A DNA stretch of 60,320 nucleotides. It comes from Pseudomonadota bacterium (lineage in GTDB: Bacteria > Pseudomonadota > Gammaproteobacteria > Burkholderiales > Burkholderiaceae). A model generated the notes under the pieces. It was not told the origin of the DNA. It was given only the letters and a program-made list of their open reading frames with translations, and made no database searches. The stretch is taken from positions 1 through 60,320 of the forward strand of contig JAJXUC010000006.1 in NCBI GenBank assembly GCA_021783435.1, given 5' to 3'. The position numbers and the translations under genes were made by a program. Shown piece by piece: positions 27,428 through 36,281 of this stretch; the stretch's first letter is position 1, and each line of letters begins with the position of its first letter.

Positions 27428-27469
27428 GTGCGTGTTGGATGCAGGAGGCGTGGCCGGGCAGAGGGGCGT

Positions 27470-28192
27470 TCAGGGCAGGACGGCGTTGTGGTCCACGCGC
27501 TGGACGTCGTCGAGGTCTTCGAGCGCATCCACCAGCTTGTGCATGCGCTCGGCGTCGTCACCGGCCAGTTCCACGTCCACGCTGGGCTTCATGCCGAGTT
27601 CGGCCAGTTCGGGCTTGAGCGCGGCGGTCACGAAGGCCTTGCCCACCGCCTCGAAATCGTGCGGATCGCAAATGACTTCGATCGAGCCGTCGTCCAGCGT
27701 GTTCACGTCCTCCGCCCCGGCGTCGAGCGCGGCTTCCATCACCTTGTCCTCGCTCGTGCCCGGCGCGAACAGGAACTGGCCGCAATGTTTGAACTGGAAT
27801 GCCACCGAGCCTTCGGTGCCCAGGTTGCCGCCAAGCTTGGACAGCGTATGCCGCACCTCGGCCACGGTGCGCACGCGGTTGTCGGTCATGCAGTCGATGA
27901 TCAGGGCGGCGCCGCCCGGACCGTAACCCTCGTAGCGGATTTCCTCGTAGTGCGCGCCGTCCAGGTTGCCGGTGCCGCGGTCGACTGCGCGCCTGAGGTT
28001 GTCGGCCGGCATGTTGGCTTCGCGCGCCTTGTCCATGGCCATGCGCAGGCGCGGGTTGGTGGCCACGTCGCCGCCGCCGAGCTTGGCGGCAACCGTCACC
28101 TCACGAATGATCTTGGTCCAGACCTTGCCGCGTTTTTCGTCCTGACGGCCTTTACGGTGCTGGATGTTGGCCCATTTGGAATGGCCGGCCAT
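27470..28192 (-). CDS. YebC/PmpR family protein (TACO1 type)
   Basis: Cytosolic protein of the YebC family. Members are annotated as transcription regulators, and some assist translation of polyproline tracts. The N-terminus [18 protein letters not shown] is diagnostic, and [18 protein letters not shown] follows. It has 240 aa. GGGAG lies eight bases before the ATG. It sits upstream of purD. Confidence 0.95.
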   Translation of the reverse strand: MAGHSKWANIQHRKGRQDEKRGKVWTKIIREVTVAAKLGGGDVATNPRLRMAMDKAREANMPADNLRRAVDRGTGNLDGAHYEEIRYEGYGPGGAALIIDCMTDNRVRTVAEVRHTLSKLGGNLGTEGSVAFQFKHCGQFLFAPGTSEDKVMEAALDAGAEDVNTLDDGSIEVICDPHDFEAVGKAFVTAALKPELAELGMKPSVDVELAGDDAERMHKLVDALEDLDDVQRVDHNAVLP

Positions 28193-28295
28193 AGTGTTCG
28201 CTCCCGGCGCGCGGCGCCTTAGGTTTTGTCATTGCCTTAGACTGAATCGTCCAAAGTCGCCGGCATTTTACGGCCCCTCATTTGCGAGATTCCCG

Positions 28296-29798
28296 ATGTC
28301 CGATCCCATCTTCATCGCCCAGCACGGCGGCGTGCAATGCCAGCTGCTGCCACGTCTGGCCAATCGCCACGGTCTCATCACCGGCGCCACCGGGACCGGC
28401 AAGACCGTCAGCCTGCAGGTGCTGGCCGAGGCGTTCTCGCGCATCGGCACGCCGGTGTTCATGGCCGATGTGAAGGGCGATCTCACCGGCGTCTCGCAGA
28501 CTGGAAGCTCCAGCCCCAAACTGGCCGAGCGCCTGAAAAGCCTGGGTTTGCCCGAGCCTGTTTTTGCGGCCTGTCCCGTGACCCTGTGGGACGTGTTCGG
28601 CGAGCAGGGCCACCCCATTCGCGCCACCATCTCCGACATGGGGCCGCTCCTGCTGGCACGTCTGCTGCAGCTCAACGAGACGCAGACCGGGGTGCTCAAT
28701 CTGGTGTTCAAGATCGCCGACGACAACGGTTTGCTGCTGCTCGACCTCAAGGACCTGCGCGCCATGCTGCAGGAAGTGGGTGACAACGCAGCGCAGTTCA
28801 CCACCGAATACGGCAATATCAGCGTTGCCAGCGTGGGCGCGATCCAGCGTGGTCTGCTCCAGCTCGAAACCCAGGGCGCCGACAAGTTTTTCGGCGAGCC
28901 CATGCTCAACATCGACGACCTGATCCAGTCCGACGGCAACGGCCGCGGCATGGTCAACATCCTCGCTGCGGACAAGCTCTACCAGTCGCCCCGCGTCTAT
29001 GCCACGTTCCTGTTGTGGATGCTGTCGGAATTGTTCGAGCGCTTGCCCGAAATCGGCGATCCCGACAAGCCCAAACTGGTGTTTTTTTTCGATGAAGCGC
29101 ACCTGCTGTTCAACGATGCGCCCAAGCCTTTGCTGGACAAGATCGAGCAGGTGGTTCGCTTGATTCGCTCCAAGGGGGTGGGGGTGTTCTTCGTCACGCA
29201 GAACCCGCTGGACATCCCCGACGCCGTGCTCGGCCAGCTCGGCAACCGCATCCAGCACGCGCTGCGCGCCTTCACCCCGCGCGACCAGAAGGCGGTGAAG
29301 ACGGCGGCCGAGACCATGCGCCCCAACGCCGGGCTGGACATCGCGCAGGCCATCACCGAACTCGCGGTGGGCGAGGCCCTGGTGTCCCTGCTCGACGACA
29401 AGGGCAGACCGTCGCCGACCGAGCGGGCATGGATGCTGGCTCCCGGCAGCCGCATCGGCCCCATCACGCCCGACGAACGCCGCGCGCTGATGCAGGGCTC
29501 GCTGGTGGCCGGGGTGTATGAAAAGCTGGTGGACCGCGAATCCGCCTACGAACTGCTCAAGGGCCGCGTCGCCGCGCAGCCAGCGCCCACGAACGCGCCC
29601 GGCCAGGCCACGCCGCCCCCCTCCACGGGCGGCCAGGCCTCGGGCGGCTGGCTTGGCGGCCTCGGCAGCGGCACCGGCCGCAAGGATTCGTTGCTCGAAG
29701 CCTTGGCCAAGTCGGCCGCGCGCAGCATCGGCAGCACGGTGGGCCGCGAAATCATCCGCGGTGTGCTGGGGGGGCTGCTGGGTGGGCGCAAGCGCTGA
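28296..29798 (+). CDS. HerA-like P-loop ATPase (DUF853, YjgR type)
   Basis: 500-residue hexameric-type ATPase of the HerA/FtsK superfamily. Walker A GATGTGKT is at residues 30-37, and the Walker [13 protein letters not shown] is strong. The C-terminal third ends in a Pro/Gly-rich linker (about residues 425-460) followed by a basic tail (GGLLGGRKR). The cellular role of YjgR proteins is not established. ATG 28296 matches the family start (MSDPIFIAQ). It is divergent from yebC. Confidence 0.9.
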   Translation: MSDPIFIAQHGGVQCQLLPRLANRHGLITGATGTGKTVSLQVLAEAFSRIGTPVFMADVKGDLTGVSQTGSSSPKLAERLKSLGLPEPVFAACPVTLWDVFGEQGHPIRATISDMGPLLLARLLQLNETQTGVLNLVFKIADDNGLLLLDLKDLRAMLQEVGDNAAQFTTEYGNISVASVGAIQRGLLQLETQGADKFFGEPMLNIDDLIQSDGNGRGMVNILAADKLYQSPRVYATFLLWMLSELFERLPEIGDPDKPKLVFFFDEAHLLFNDAPKPLLDKIEQVVRLIRSKGVGVFFVTQNPLDIPDAVLGQLGNRIQHALRAFTPRDQKAVKTAAETMRPNAGLDIAQAITELAVGEALVSLLDDKGRPSPTERAWMLAPGSRIGPITPDERRALMQGSLVAGVYEKLVDRESAYELLKGRVAAQPAPTNAPGQATPPPSTGGQASGGWLGGLGSGTGRKDSLLEALAKSAARSIGSTVGREIIRGVLGGLLGGRKR

Positions 29799-30039
29799 CG
29801 CCGCCCGTTGAAGCGGCGCCGGCCGGCGCGGGAGATGTGTATGTGGCGCGCGCCATCGTTGGAGCGGGGGTTCGTGTCGCGCCGCACGGGTGATCCAAGC
29901 AGCTCGTGCCTGACCGGACTCTCTAAAATGCGTGCACAGTAACTGGCCGTTCACGGCGGGCAGCTTGTTTGCGGAGTTTCCCCTGCCCACCTCCACGCGG
30001 CAGCCACCGACTGGTTTGATCCGGTCCTCAGAGGATTCC

Positions 30040-31419
30040 ATGGCGGCAGATACGCACGGCGCAGGCGCGGCACTGGCCACACAGGCCACGCCCGCCACGA
30101 CGTCAACGCAGCAATCGGTTGATGTTCTCATCATCGGCGCGGGTCCGGGTGGGTCGACGGCGGCTGCGCTGCTGGCCGAACGCGGACTGCGCGTGGCGCT
30201 GCTGGAGAAGGACCATCACCCGCGCTTTCACATCGGCGAGTCGCTGCTGCCCGCCAACCTGCCGTTGCTGGACAAACTTGGCGTTGCGGCACAGGTCAAA
30301 GCCATCGGCATGGAGAAATGGGGCGCCGAGTTCGTCTCGCCCTGGCATGCGCAACACACCCAGACCTATGAGTTCGCCGATGCCTGGGACAAGTCCATGC
30401 CCATGGCTTATCAGGTGCGGCGCTCGGAGTTCGATCACATCCTGATCCGTAACGCTGCGCGCAAAGGCGCCGACGTGATGGAAGGCTGCACGGTGCACGA
30501 TGTGCGGTTCCTGCCCGAGGCGCGGGGCGCCGTGGTCAGCGCCACGCACGATGATGGCACCCAATCCAGCTGGATCGCGCGCATGGTCATCGATGCGTCG
30601 GGCCGTGACACCTTTCTCGCCAGTCGCCTCAAGGCCAAGCACCGCGACCCGAGGCACAACAGTGCCGCTCTGTTCGCCCACTTTGCCGGCGTGCAACGAC
30701 TGGATGGCAAGGCACAGGGCAACGTCACCATCGTCTGGTTCGAGCATGGCTGGTTTTGGTTGATTCCGCTGGCCGACGGCGCCACCAGCATCGGCGCGGT
30801 GGTCTGGCCGTACTACCTCAAGACCCGCGACAAACCGCTCGACCAGTTCTTCGCCGACACCATCGCCATGTCCCCCGACCTGTCAGCCCGGCTCCGCGCC
30901 GCAACCCGTGTGACCGAGGTCGAAGCCACCGGCAATTTTTCCTACAGCAGCGACCACACCCATGGCCCCAATTACCTGCTGATCGGCGATGCCTACGCCT
31001 TCATCGACCCCGTGTTTTCCTCCGGGGTGATGTTGGCCATGCAGGGTGGCTTCATGGCCGCCGACGCCGTGGAAACCTGCCTGCGCGAGCCGGCCAGGGC
31101 AGCGCAGGCGCTGGCCCGTTTCGACCGCGGCCTGCGCCATGGCCCGCGCCAGTTCTCCTGGTTCATCTACCGTGTCAACCACCCCACCATGCGCGACATG
31201 TTCATGGGCCCGCGCAATATCTGGCGCATGAAGGAGGCGTTGCTGTCAGTGCTGGCTGGCGACATTTTCGGCACCACCCCCATCTGGGGTTCGGTTCGCC
31301 TGCTCAAGGGTCTTTTTCACCTGATTTCCGTGCGGCATCTGGCCCGGTCATGGCGCGCCCGCGGGCTGCGCAAGCGGCAAATCCGGGTGGAATCCCTGCC
31401 CGGCGTCACGGGCGGGTGA
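30040..31419 (+). CDS. FAD-dependent halogenase-like oxidoreductase of the pigment cluster
   Basis: 459-residue flavoprotein expected to halogenate (brominate or chlorinate) an aromatic or polyene substrate. The FAD motif GAGPGG is at 33-38. The halogenase signature WxWxIP occurs exactly as WFWLIP at 238-243. FIDPVFSSG at 321-329 is the phenol-halogenase type of the second signature. Lys93 (MEKWGAEF) is a candidate for the catalytic lysine. ATG 30040 has AGAGGA upstream. It overlaps the chorismatase gene by one base. Halogenase is preferred over a plain geranylgeranyl-reductase-like oxidase because both signatures are present. The 240 bases before it hold only a possible -10 (TAAAAT, 29924). 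Confidence 0.85.
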   Translation: MAADTHGAGAALATQATPATTSTQQSVDVLIIGAGPGGSTAAALLAERGLRVALLEKDHHPRFHIGESLLPANLPLLDKLGVAAQVKAIGMEKWGAEFVSPWHAQHTQTYEFADAWDKSMPMAYQVRRSEFDHILIRNAARKGADVMEGCTVHDVRFLPEARGAVVSATHDDGTQSSWIARMVIDASGRDTFLASRLKAKHRDPRHNSAALFAHFAGVQRLDGKAQGNVTIVWFEHGWFWLIPLADGATSIGAVVWPYYLKTRDKPLDQFFADTIAMSPDLSARLRAATRVTEVEATGNFSYSSDHTHGPNYLLIGDAYAFIDPVFSSGVMLAMQGGFMAADAVETCLREPARAAQALARFDRGLRHGPRQFSWFIYRVNHPTMRDMFMGPRNIWRMKEALLSVLAGDIFGTTPIWGSVRLLKGLFHLISVRHLARSWRARGLRKRQIRVESLPGVTGG

Positions 31420-32546
31420 TGGCCGCCACATCGGCCTTGCAACTGCTGCTGCTGCCCGCCTCGGAACTCGCGGCGCAGCCTGCCGCGTGGCTGCGCACGG
31501 TGCTCGGGGTTGCCTGTTTCGGCAGCGCGTTGCCGCAGGCGTTGACCGGGCTGGACTTGCCGCTCGCGCAGGTTCAGGTGCAAGCATTGCGGCAAGGCTC
31601 GGTTTCGAGTGAAGTCTGGAGCGAAGTCTGGATCAGCGACGCGCCGCTGCGTGCCGGCGCACATGGCCGACTGCGCTGGCGCTGCAACGATGCGGTGTTG
31701 TTCGGTGAGCTGACGCTGGCGGCTGACGAGCTTGAAGTGCAGCGGGCGCCAGGGATCGACGCCAGCCTCCCGGGCCGGGGCACCAGCGAGATCTGGTGCG
31801 CTGCTGCCGCCGGGCAATCACCCTCCATGCAACGCGCCACCGAGCTGATCTATGACGAGTTGTTCGGCGCCATCGAGACGCTCGGCTTTCCTCACCTGTT
31901 GCGCGTGTGGAACCATATCCCCGACATCAACCGCGAAAGCGCCGGGCTGGAGCATTACCGCCAGTTCAACATCGGCCGCCAAGACGCCTTTCTCGCCCAC
32001 GGCCGCCATGTCGGTGGCTCCAGCGTGCCCTCGGCCAGCGCGCTGGGGGCGGCGGGCAGCGCGCCACTGGTGGTGTATTTCATCGCCGGCCGCCGGCCGC
32101 CGGTGGCCATCGAAAACCCGCGTCAGCTCAGCGCCTATGACTACCCGGCCGACTACGGCCCGCGCGCGCCCACGTTTTCGCGCGCCAACCTGGCCTGCAT
32201 CGCCGGTCACTCGGCGCTGTTCATTTCCGGCACCGCCAGCATCGTCGGCCACCGCACGCTCCACCATGGCGACGTGGCGGAGCAGACGCGCGAGATTCTG
32301 CGCAACATCGACGCCGTGCTGCGACAGTCCGGCGCCCAGGGGGCCCAAGGCCTGACGCTGCAAGACTTGCACTACAAGGTGTATGTCCGCCACGCCACCG
32401 ATCAACCCGCGATCCAGGCCGAGCTGCAACACAGGGTCGGCGGCGCGCTGCGGGCGCTGTACTTGCAGGCGGACATCTGCCGCGCGGATCTGCTGGTTGA
32501 AATCGAAGCCGTGGCCTTGCCCACGTCGCAGGAGTTTGCATGCTGA
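31419..32546 (+). CDS. Chorismatase of the FkbO/Hyg5/XanB2 type
   Basis: Splits chorismate to pyruvate plus a hydroxybenzoate (3- and/or 4-hydroxybenzoate in XanB2) or a dihydroxycyclohexadiene acid in FkbO relatives. Family traits over 375 aa include FNIGRQDAFLAHGR, VAIENPRQLSAYDYPADYGP, FISGTASIVGH and the late LHYKVYVRHATDQ. The start ATG overlaps the halogenase stop (TGATG), so it is coupled. In xanthomonadin producers this enzyme supplies the aryl starter, and the position here argues for the same job. Which isomer is made cannot be read by eye. Confidence 0.88.
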   Translation: MAATSALQLLLLPASELAAQPAAWLRTVLGVACFGSALPQALTGLDLPLAQVQVQALRQGSVSSEVWSEVWISDAPLRAGAHGRLRWRCNDAVLFGELTLAADELEVQRAPGIDASLPGRGTSEIWCAAAAGQSPSMQRATELIYDELFGAIETLGFPHLLRVWNHIPDINRESAGLEHYRQFNIGRQDAFLAHGRHVGGSSVPSASALGAAGSAPLVVYFIAGRRPPVAIENPRQLSAYDYPADYGPRAPTFSRANLACIAGHSALFISGTASIVGHRTLHHGDVAEQTREILRNIDAVLRQSGAQGAQGLTLQDLHYKVYVRHATDQPAIQAELQHRVGGALRALYLQADICRADLLVEIEAVALPTSQEFAC

Positions 32547-33385
32547 AGGGTCGAACCCAGCTTGGCCTTGCCTTGGTGGCGCTGCTGGCCGGCCTTGGAC
32601 CAGCCACCGCCCAAGTGGCGCCAAAGCCGCTGTGGGAGGCCGGTCTCGGCTTGGGTGTCCTCAGCTTTCCCGACTATCCCGGCTCGGACCAGCAGCGCAA
32701 CGACATCGTGCCGACTCCGTATTTCGTCTACCGCGGCGAGATCTTCAAGGCCGGGCGCAACGGTTTTCAGGCGTACCTGTTCGACACCGAGCGCGTCGAT
32801 TCCTACCTCAGCTTGAGCGCCTCGCCGCCGGTCAACAGCACCGACAATGTCGCCCGCAGCGGCATGCCTGACCTCAAGCCCACGATCCAGTTCGGCCCCG
32901 CGATCGAGGTGCATCTCTGGCAGTCGGCGGAGCGGCGCATGCGTCTGGACTTTCGCGTGCCGCTGCGCACCGTCGTCAGCGTGGCGTGGCATCCGCGCCA
33001 GGTGGGCTGGCTGCTCGCCCCGGTGCTCAATCTCGACATGGCCGACGTTGACGGGCTGAGCGGCTGGAGCCTGGGCCTGCAGACCGGCCCGCTAGTCGCC
33101 GACCGCAGCTACAACCAGACGTATTACGGCGTGGCTCCGGCTGACGCCACGGCCACACGAGCGGCCTACGCAGTGTCCGGCGGCTACGCCGGTAGCCAGC
33201 TCACCCTGGCCTTGAGCAAGCGCTTCCCCGGCTTCTGGGTGGGCGGGTTCGCCCGTTACGACAACCTGAGCGGCGCCGTTTTTGCCGACAGCCCCTTGAT
33301 GCGCCGCAGCCGCAATCTCACGGCTGGCGTCGGCGTCGCGTGGATCCTGGGACAATCCTCCGAAATGGTCGACAGCCATGAATGA
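32540..33385 (+). CDS. MipA/OmpV family outer membrane protein
   Basis: 281 aa with an N-terminal signal peptide (cleavage about residue 25, ATA|QVAP) and alternating beta strands. YPGSDQQRNDIVPTPYFVYRG is the OmpV/MipA signature. Members form small outer-membrane barrels, and some bind lytic transglycosylase. It overlaps the chorismatase and the next acyltransferase by a few bases, so it belongs to the pigment operon. It might help seat or export the pigment, but that is inference. Confidence 0.85.
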   Translation: MLKGRTQLGLALVALLAGLGPATAQVAPKPLWEAGLGLGVLSFPDYPGSDQQRNDIVPTPYFVYRGEIFKAGRNGFQAYLFDTERVDSYLSLSASPPVNSTDNVARSGMPDLKPTIQFGPAIEVHLWQSAERRMRLDFRVPLRTVVSVAWHPRQVGWLLAPVLNLDMADVDGLSGWSLGLQTGPLVADRSYNQTYYGVAPADATATRAAYAVSGGYAGSQLTLALSKRFPGFWVGGFARYDNLSGAVFADSPLMRRSRNLTAGVGVAWILGQSSEMVDSHE

Positions 33386-34232
33386 CGATGTGATCTCGCA
33401 CGATCCCGATGCTCCCGGCCTGCCGCGCCAGGTGTGGGATGCGCTGCGGGTGTATTTCGGCCTGGGCCTGCTCGGTGCGCTGGGCCTGCTGTGGTCGCTG
33501 CTGGCCGTTCCGCTGTACTACCTGCTGCCGCGCCGTGCCGGGTTGGCGTTCGGCCGCTGGCTGATTCACACGGCGTTTCGCGGGTACTTGCGCACGCTGG
33601 CGGCCATCGGCGCCTGCCGCTTCGACTTGTCCGCGCTGGACGTCCTGCGCGGCCAGCCGCCGATGATCGTCGCGCCCAACCATCCCTCGCTGATCGACGC
33701 GGTGCTCGTCATCTCCCGCCTGCCGGGCCTGGCCTGCATCATGAAGGCCGATATCCTCGACAACCCTTCGCTCGGCGCCGGTGCGCGCCTGGCGCGTTAC
33801 ATCCGCAACGACGCGCTGCGCAACATGATCCACCTCGCCGTGGCCGATCTGCACGGCGGCCATCACCTGCTGCTTTTCCCCGAAGGCACGCGCAGCGCGG
33901 CGCGGCCCGTCGGCCCGGTGCGCGGCAGTGTCGGGCTCATCGCCAAGCAGGCTCAAGTGCCGGTGCAAACCGTGTTCATCGAAACCGATTCGCCCTTCCT
34001 CACCAAGGGCTGGCCCTTGTTGCAGCGCCCCTTGCTGCCCATCACCTACCGCGTGCGACTGGGCAAGCGTTTCGATCCGCCGCAGGACGTGCAGGCCTTC
34101 GCCGTCGCCCTCGAGTTCTATTTCCAGGACGCACTGGCCCATGCCATGCTGCCCCGCCTGCTGCCGCAAAACGACGCCACCGATCCCCACTGCGCTGCTT
34201 CGACCGATGACCAAGACTGCGCCGACGGTTGA
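33378..34232 (+). CDS. 1-acylglycerol-3-phosphate acyltransferase-like (PlsC family)
   Basis: 284-residue membrane-associated acyltransferase. The catalytic HX4D box is NHPSLID and the substrate motif is FPEGTRS. One N-terminal hydrophobic helix is visible (about 29-52). It could acylate the polyene carboxylate onto a lipid or glycerol-type acceptor, as proposed for acyltransferases in aryl-polyene clusters. It overlaps the preceding and following genes. Confidence 0.85.
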   Translation: MNDDVISHDPDAPGLPRQVWDALRVYFGLGLLGALGLLWSLLAVPLYYLLPRRAGLAFGRWLIHTAFRGYLRTLAAIGACRFDLSALDVLRGQPPMIVAPNHPSLIDAVLVISRLPGLACIMKADILDNPSLGAGARLARYIRNDALRNMIHLAVADLHGGHHLLLFPEGTRSAARPVGPVRGSVGLIAKQAQVPVQTVFIETDSPFLTKGWPLLQRPLLPITYRVRLGKRFDPPQDVQAFAVALEFYFQDALAHAMLPRLLPQNDATDPHCAASTDDQDCADG

Positions 34233-35013
34233 TGCTCGCATGCCACCTGACGGTCCGCAGCCGAGCGCCACCCACCTCGTCCTCATCCCCAGCTACAACC
34301 CCGGCCCTGCGGTCTACGCCACGGTCCTGGCCGCGCGCGCGCAATGGGCGCCGGTGTGGGTGGTGGTGGACGGCAGCAGCGACGGCACCGCCGCAGGCCT
34401 GCAGGCCCTGGCCGCCGCCGACCCGCAACTGCACGTCCTGCTGCTGCCCGAGAACCGCGGCAAAGGTGCCGCCGTGCTGCACGGCCTCGACGCCGCCGCC
34501 GCAGCCGGCTACACCCACGCCCTCACCATGGACTCCGACGGCCAGCATCCCGCCGAGCGCATTCCCGCCTTCATGACGATCTCGCTGCAGCAGCCGCTGG
34601 CCATGGTGCTCGGCGTGCCGGTGTTCGACGCCAGCGCGCCCCCTCTGCGCGTGCAGGGGCGCAAGGTGTCGAACGCCTGGGCGAATCTGGAAACGCTCTG
34701 GGCCGGCATCGGCGACTCGCTGTACGGCTTTCGCGTCTATCCGATCGCGCCGCTGCGCGCCGTGATGCGCCGGCAGCCGTGGATGCGCCGTTTCGACTTC
34801 GACCCCGAGGCCGTGGTGCGCCTGAGCTGGCACGGCGTGCCGGCCATCAACCTGCCTGCGCCGGTGCGTTATCTGAGCGCCGCGCAAGGCGGCGTCTCGC
34901 ACTTCAATTACCTGCGCGACAACGTCCTCCTGACGTGGATGCACACACGGCTTTTTCTCGGCTTCGTGCTGCGCCTGCCGTGGCTGGCGTGGCGACGCCT
35001 GCGCGTCGGCTGA
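34207..35013 (+). CDS. Glycosyltransferase family 2 protein
   Basis: 268 aa GT-A fold enzyme. The nucleotide-sugar motif VVDGSSDGT and the metal-binding DSDGQHP are both present, in the dolichyl-phosphate-mannose-synthase-like style. The C-terminal hydrophobic stretch (LFLGFVLRLPWLAW) suggests membrane contact. The start is either ATG 34207 (26-base overlap with the acyltransferase) or ATG 34240. It probably adds a sugar to the pigment or its lipid anchor. It is the last gene of the left arm. Confidence 0.85.
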   Translation: MTKTAPTVDARMPPDGPQPSATHLVLIPSYNPGPAVYATVLAARAQWAPVWVVVDGSSDGTAAGLQALAAADPQLHVLLLPENRGKGAAVLHGLDAAAAAGYTHALTMDSDGQHPAERIPAFMTISLQQPLAMVLGVPVFDASAPPLRVQGRKVSNAWANLETLWAGIGDSLYGFRVYPIAPLRAVMRRQPWMRRFDFDPEAVVRLSWHGVPAINLPAPVRYLSAAQGGVSHFNYLRDNVLLTWMHTRLFLGFVLRLPWLAWRRLRVG

Positions 35014-35041
35014 GCCGTTGCGCTCGGCGCCATCCACGGCC

Positions 35042-35085
35042 TTGGAAAGCTGCCATTTTGGCTTAAAATTGGTGCCAAATGGCAG
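35042..35085 (+). promoter_or_regulatory. Promoter and palindromic operator of the Xre-RES module
   Basis: TTGGAA (35042-35047), a 16-base gap and TAAAAT (35064-35069) form a good sigma-70 promoter. The -10 sits in the middle of an inverted repeat: CTGCCATTTTGGC (35050-35062) against GCCAAATGGCAG (35074-35085), with one unpaired base. This is the arrangement expected for toxin-antitoxin autorepression. Confidence 0.7.
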
Positions 35086-35139
35086 TTTGGCAGGTCAACA
35101 TATGGTCGGTCAATCGCCCGACCCCACAGGAGCACCCGC

Positions 35140-35589
35140 ATGACTTCCGCCCTCGCTGCATCCGCCACCGCCGCCCAGACTCTTCTGGGCGGGCGCGGTG
35201 TTCTTCATGCCAAGCCCCGCACGGCGCTGGATTGGGTGCCCATCATTCGCCAGGGCATTTCCTCGGCGGCCATCGATGCCCTGACCAAGAGCTTGCGCAT
35301 CACGCAATCGGAGCTGGCGTCGATCTTGGGCATTCCCGAACGCACGCTGGCACGGCGCAAAAAAGAAGGCCTGCTCAACAGCGAGGAAACGGCCAAGCTG
35401 GTCCGGCTTGCCCGCGTGATTGAGCGCGCAGAGCAAGTCTTCGAGGGACTCGATCCTGCACTCGACTGGTTGAAGTCGCCCAATGCCGCCTTGTCGCGCC
35501 AGACGCCGCTGTCGCTGCTCGACACCGAGATCGGCGCCGGCAGCGTGTTCGACACGCTCGGTCGGATCGAGCATGGCGTGTTCGCCTGA
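35140..35589 (+). CDS. Antitoxin of the Xre/MbcA/ParS (DUF2384) type
   Basis: 149-residue antitoxin. The middle holds a helix-turn-helix-like segment (ITQSELASILGIPERTLARR), and the C-terminal DUF2384 part (FEGLDPALDWLKSPNAALS... and the terminal TLGRIEHGVFA) is the toxin-contacting region of the family. CAGGAG precedes the ATG. The stop overlaps the toxin start (TGATG). It likely represses its own promoter through the palindrome upstream. Confidence 0.93.
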   Translation: MTSALAASATAAQTLLGGRGVLHAKPRTALDWVPIIRQGISSAAIDALTKSLRITQSELASILGIPERTLARRKKEGLLNSEETAKLVRLARVIERAEQVFEGLDPALDWLKSPNAALSRQTPLSLLDTEIGAGSVFDTLGRIEHGVFA

Positions 35590-36050
35590 TGCTCACGGTC
35601 TGGCGGCTGCTCACGGCCCGTTTCGCCCCATCCGCGTTCTCGGGCGAAGGTGCCAGGCAGTACGGCGGGCGCTGGAACGGCAAGGGCGTGCCGGTGGTCT
35701 ACACCGCCGCCAGTCAGTCACTCGCGATGCTCGAAATGCTGGTGCAGGACGAGCCTTTGCGGGCCCGCTACGTGATGATTGCCGCGACCCTGCCGAGCCA
35801 TCTGAAGATCGAACGCGTGACGCCGGACCAGTTGCCTGCGGACTGGCGCAAGCCCGGCGTCCGGGAGCAACTCCAGGCCATCGGCAACGCCTGGGCGCAG
35901 CGCCGATCGAGTGCGGCGCTGGCCGTGCCCAGCGCCGTGATCCCCGCCGAAGTCAACGTTCTGCTCAACCCGCTGCACCCGTCTTTCGCGAGGATCGACA
36001 TCGGCGAACCGCAGGACTTCGTGACCGATCTGCGGTTGATCCGCCGCTGA
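35589..36050 (+). CDS. RES-domain toxin (NAD+-degrading type)
   Basis: 153-residue RES toxin, in a family where characterised members deplete NAD+ by phosphorolysis or hydrolysis. The signature GGRWNGKGVPVVYTAASQSL and the conserved Glu in AMLEMLV are intact, and the protein is full length, so it looks functional. It is coupled to the antitoxin. The module lies between the two convergent arms of the pigment cluster, a position that suggests later insertion. Confidence 0.93.
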   Translation: MLTVWRLLTARFAPSAFSGEGARQYGGRWNGKGVPVVYTAASQSLAMLEMLVQDEPLRARYVMIAATLPSHLKIERVTPDQLPADWRKPGVREQLQAIGNAWAQRRSSAALAVPSAVIPAEVNVLLNPLHPSFARIDIGEPQDFVTDLRLIRR

Positions 36051-36281
36051 AGTCCCAGCCCCGGCGCGCACTGATGAGTTCCATCCAGGCGAGAACGCGG
36101 TGGCGACGAACAGCGCGGAGGCCCATGCGAGGCCTGTGGTGACCGTGCCGGCGCGCTGATTCAGCCGAACCCCAGGCCGAGCGCGAACGGGGCCGCCAAG
36201 CTGGCCTCGCCGCCCACAGCATGGTGCGGCGATTGTGCTTGTCGCCGAATGGCAGTCATGAGGCTTGGGGACGCGGTCGCA
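36051..36281. other. Non-coding or decayed stretch between toxin and ketoreductase
   Basis: No convincing gene. The minus strand carries a 32-codon frame (36161-36259) ending FALGLGFG, which faintly resembles the C-terminal end of a ketosynthase or of a barrel protein. It is too short to assign. It may be scar DNA from insertion of the toxin-antitoxin pair. Confidence 0.3.
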
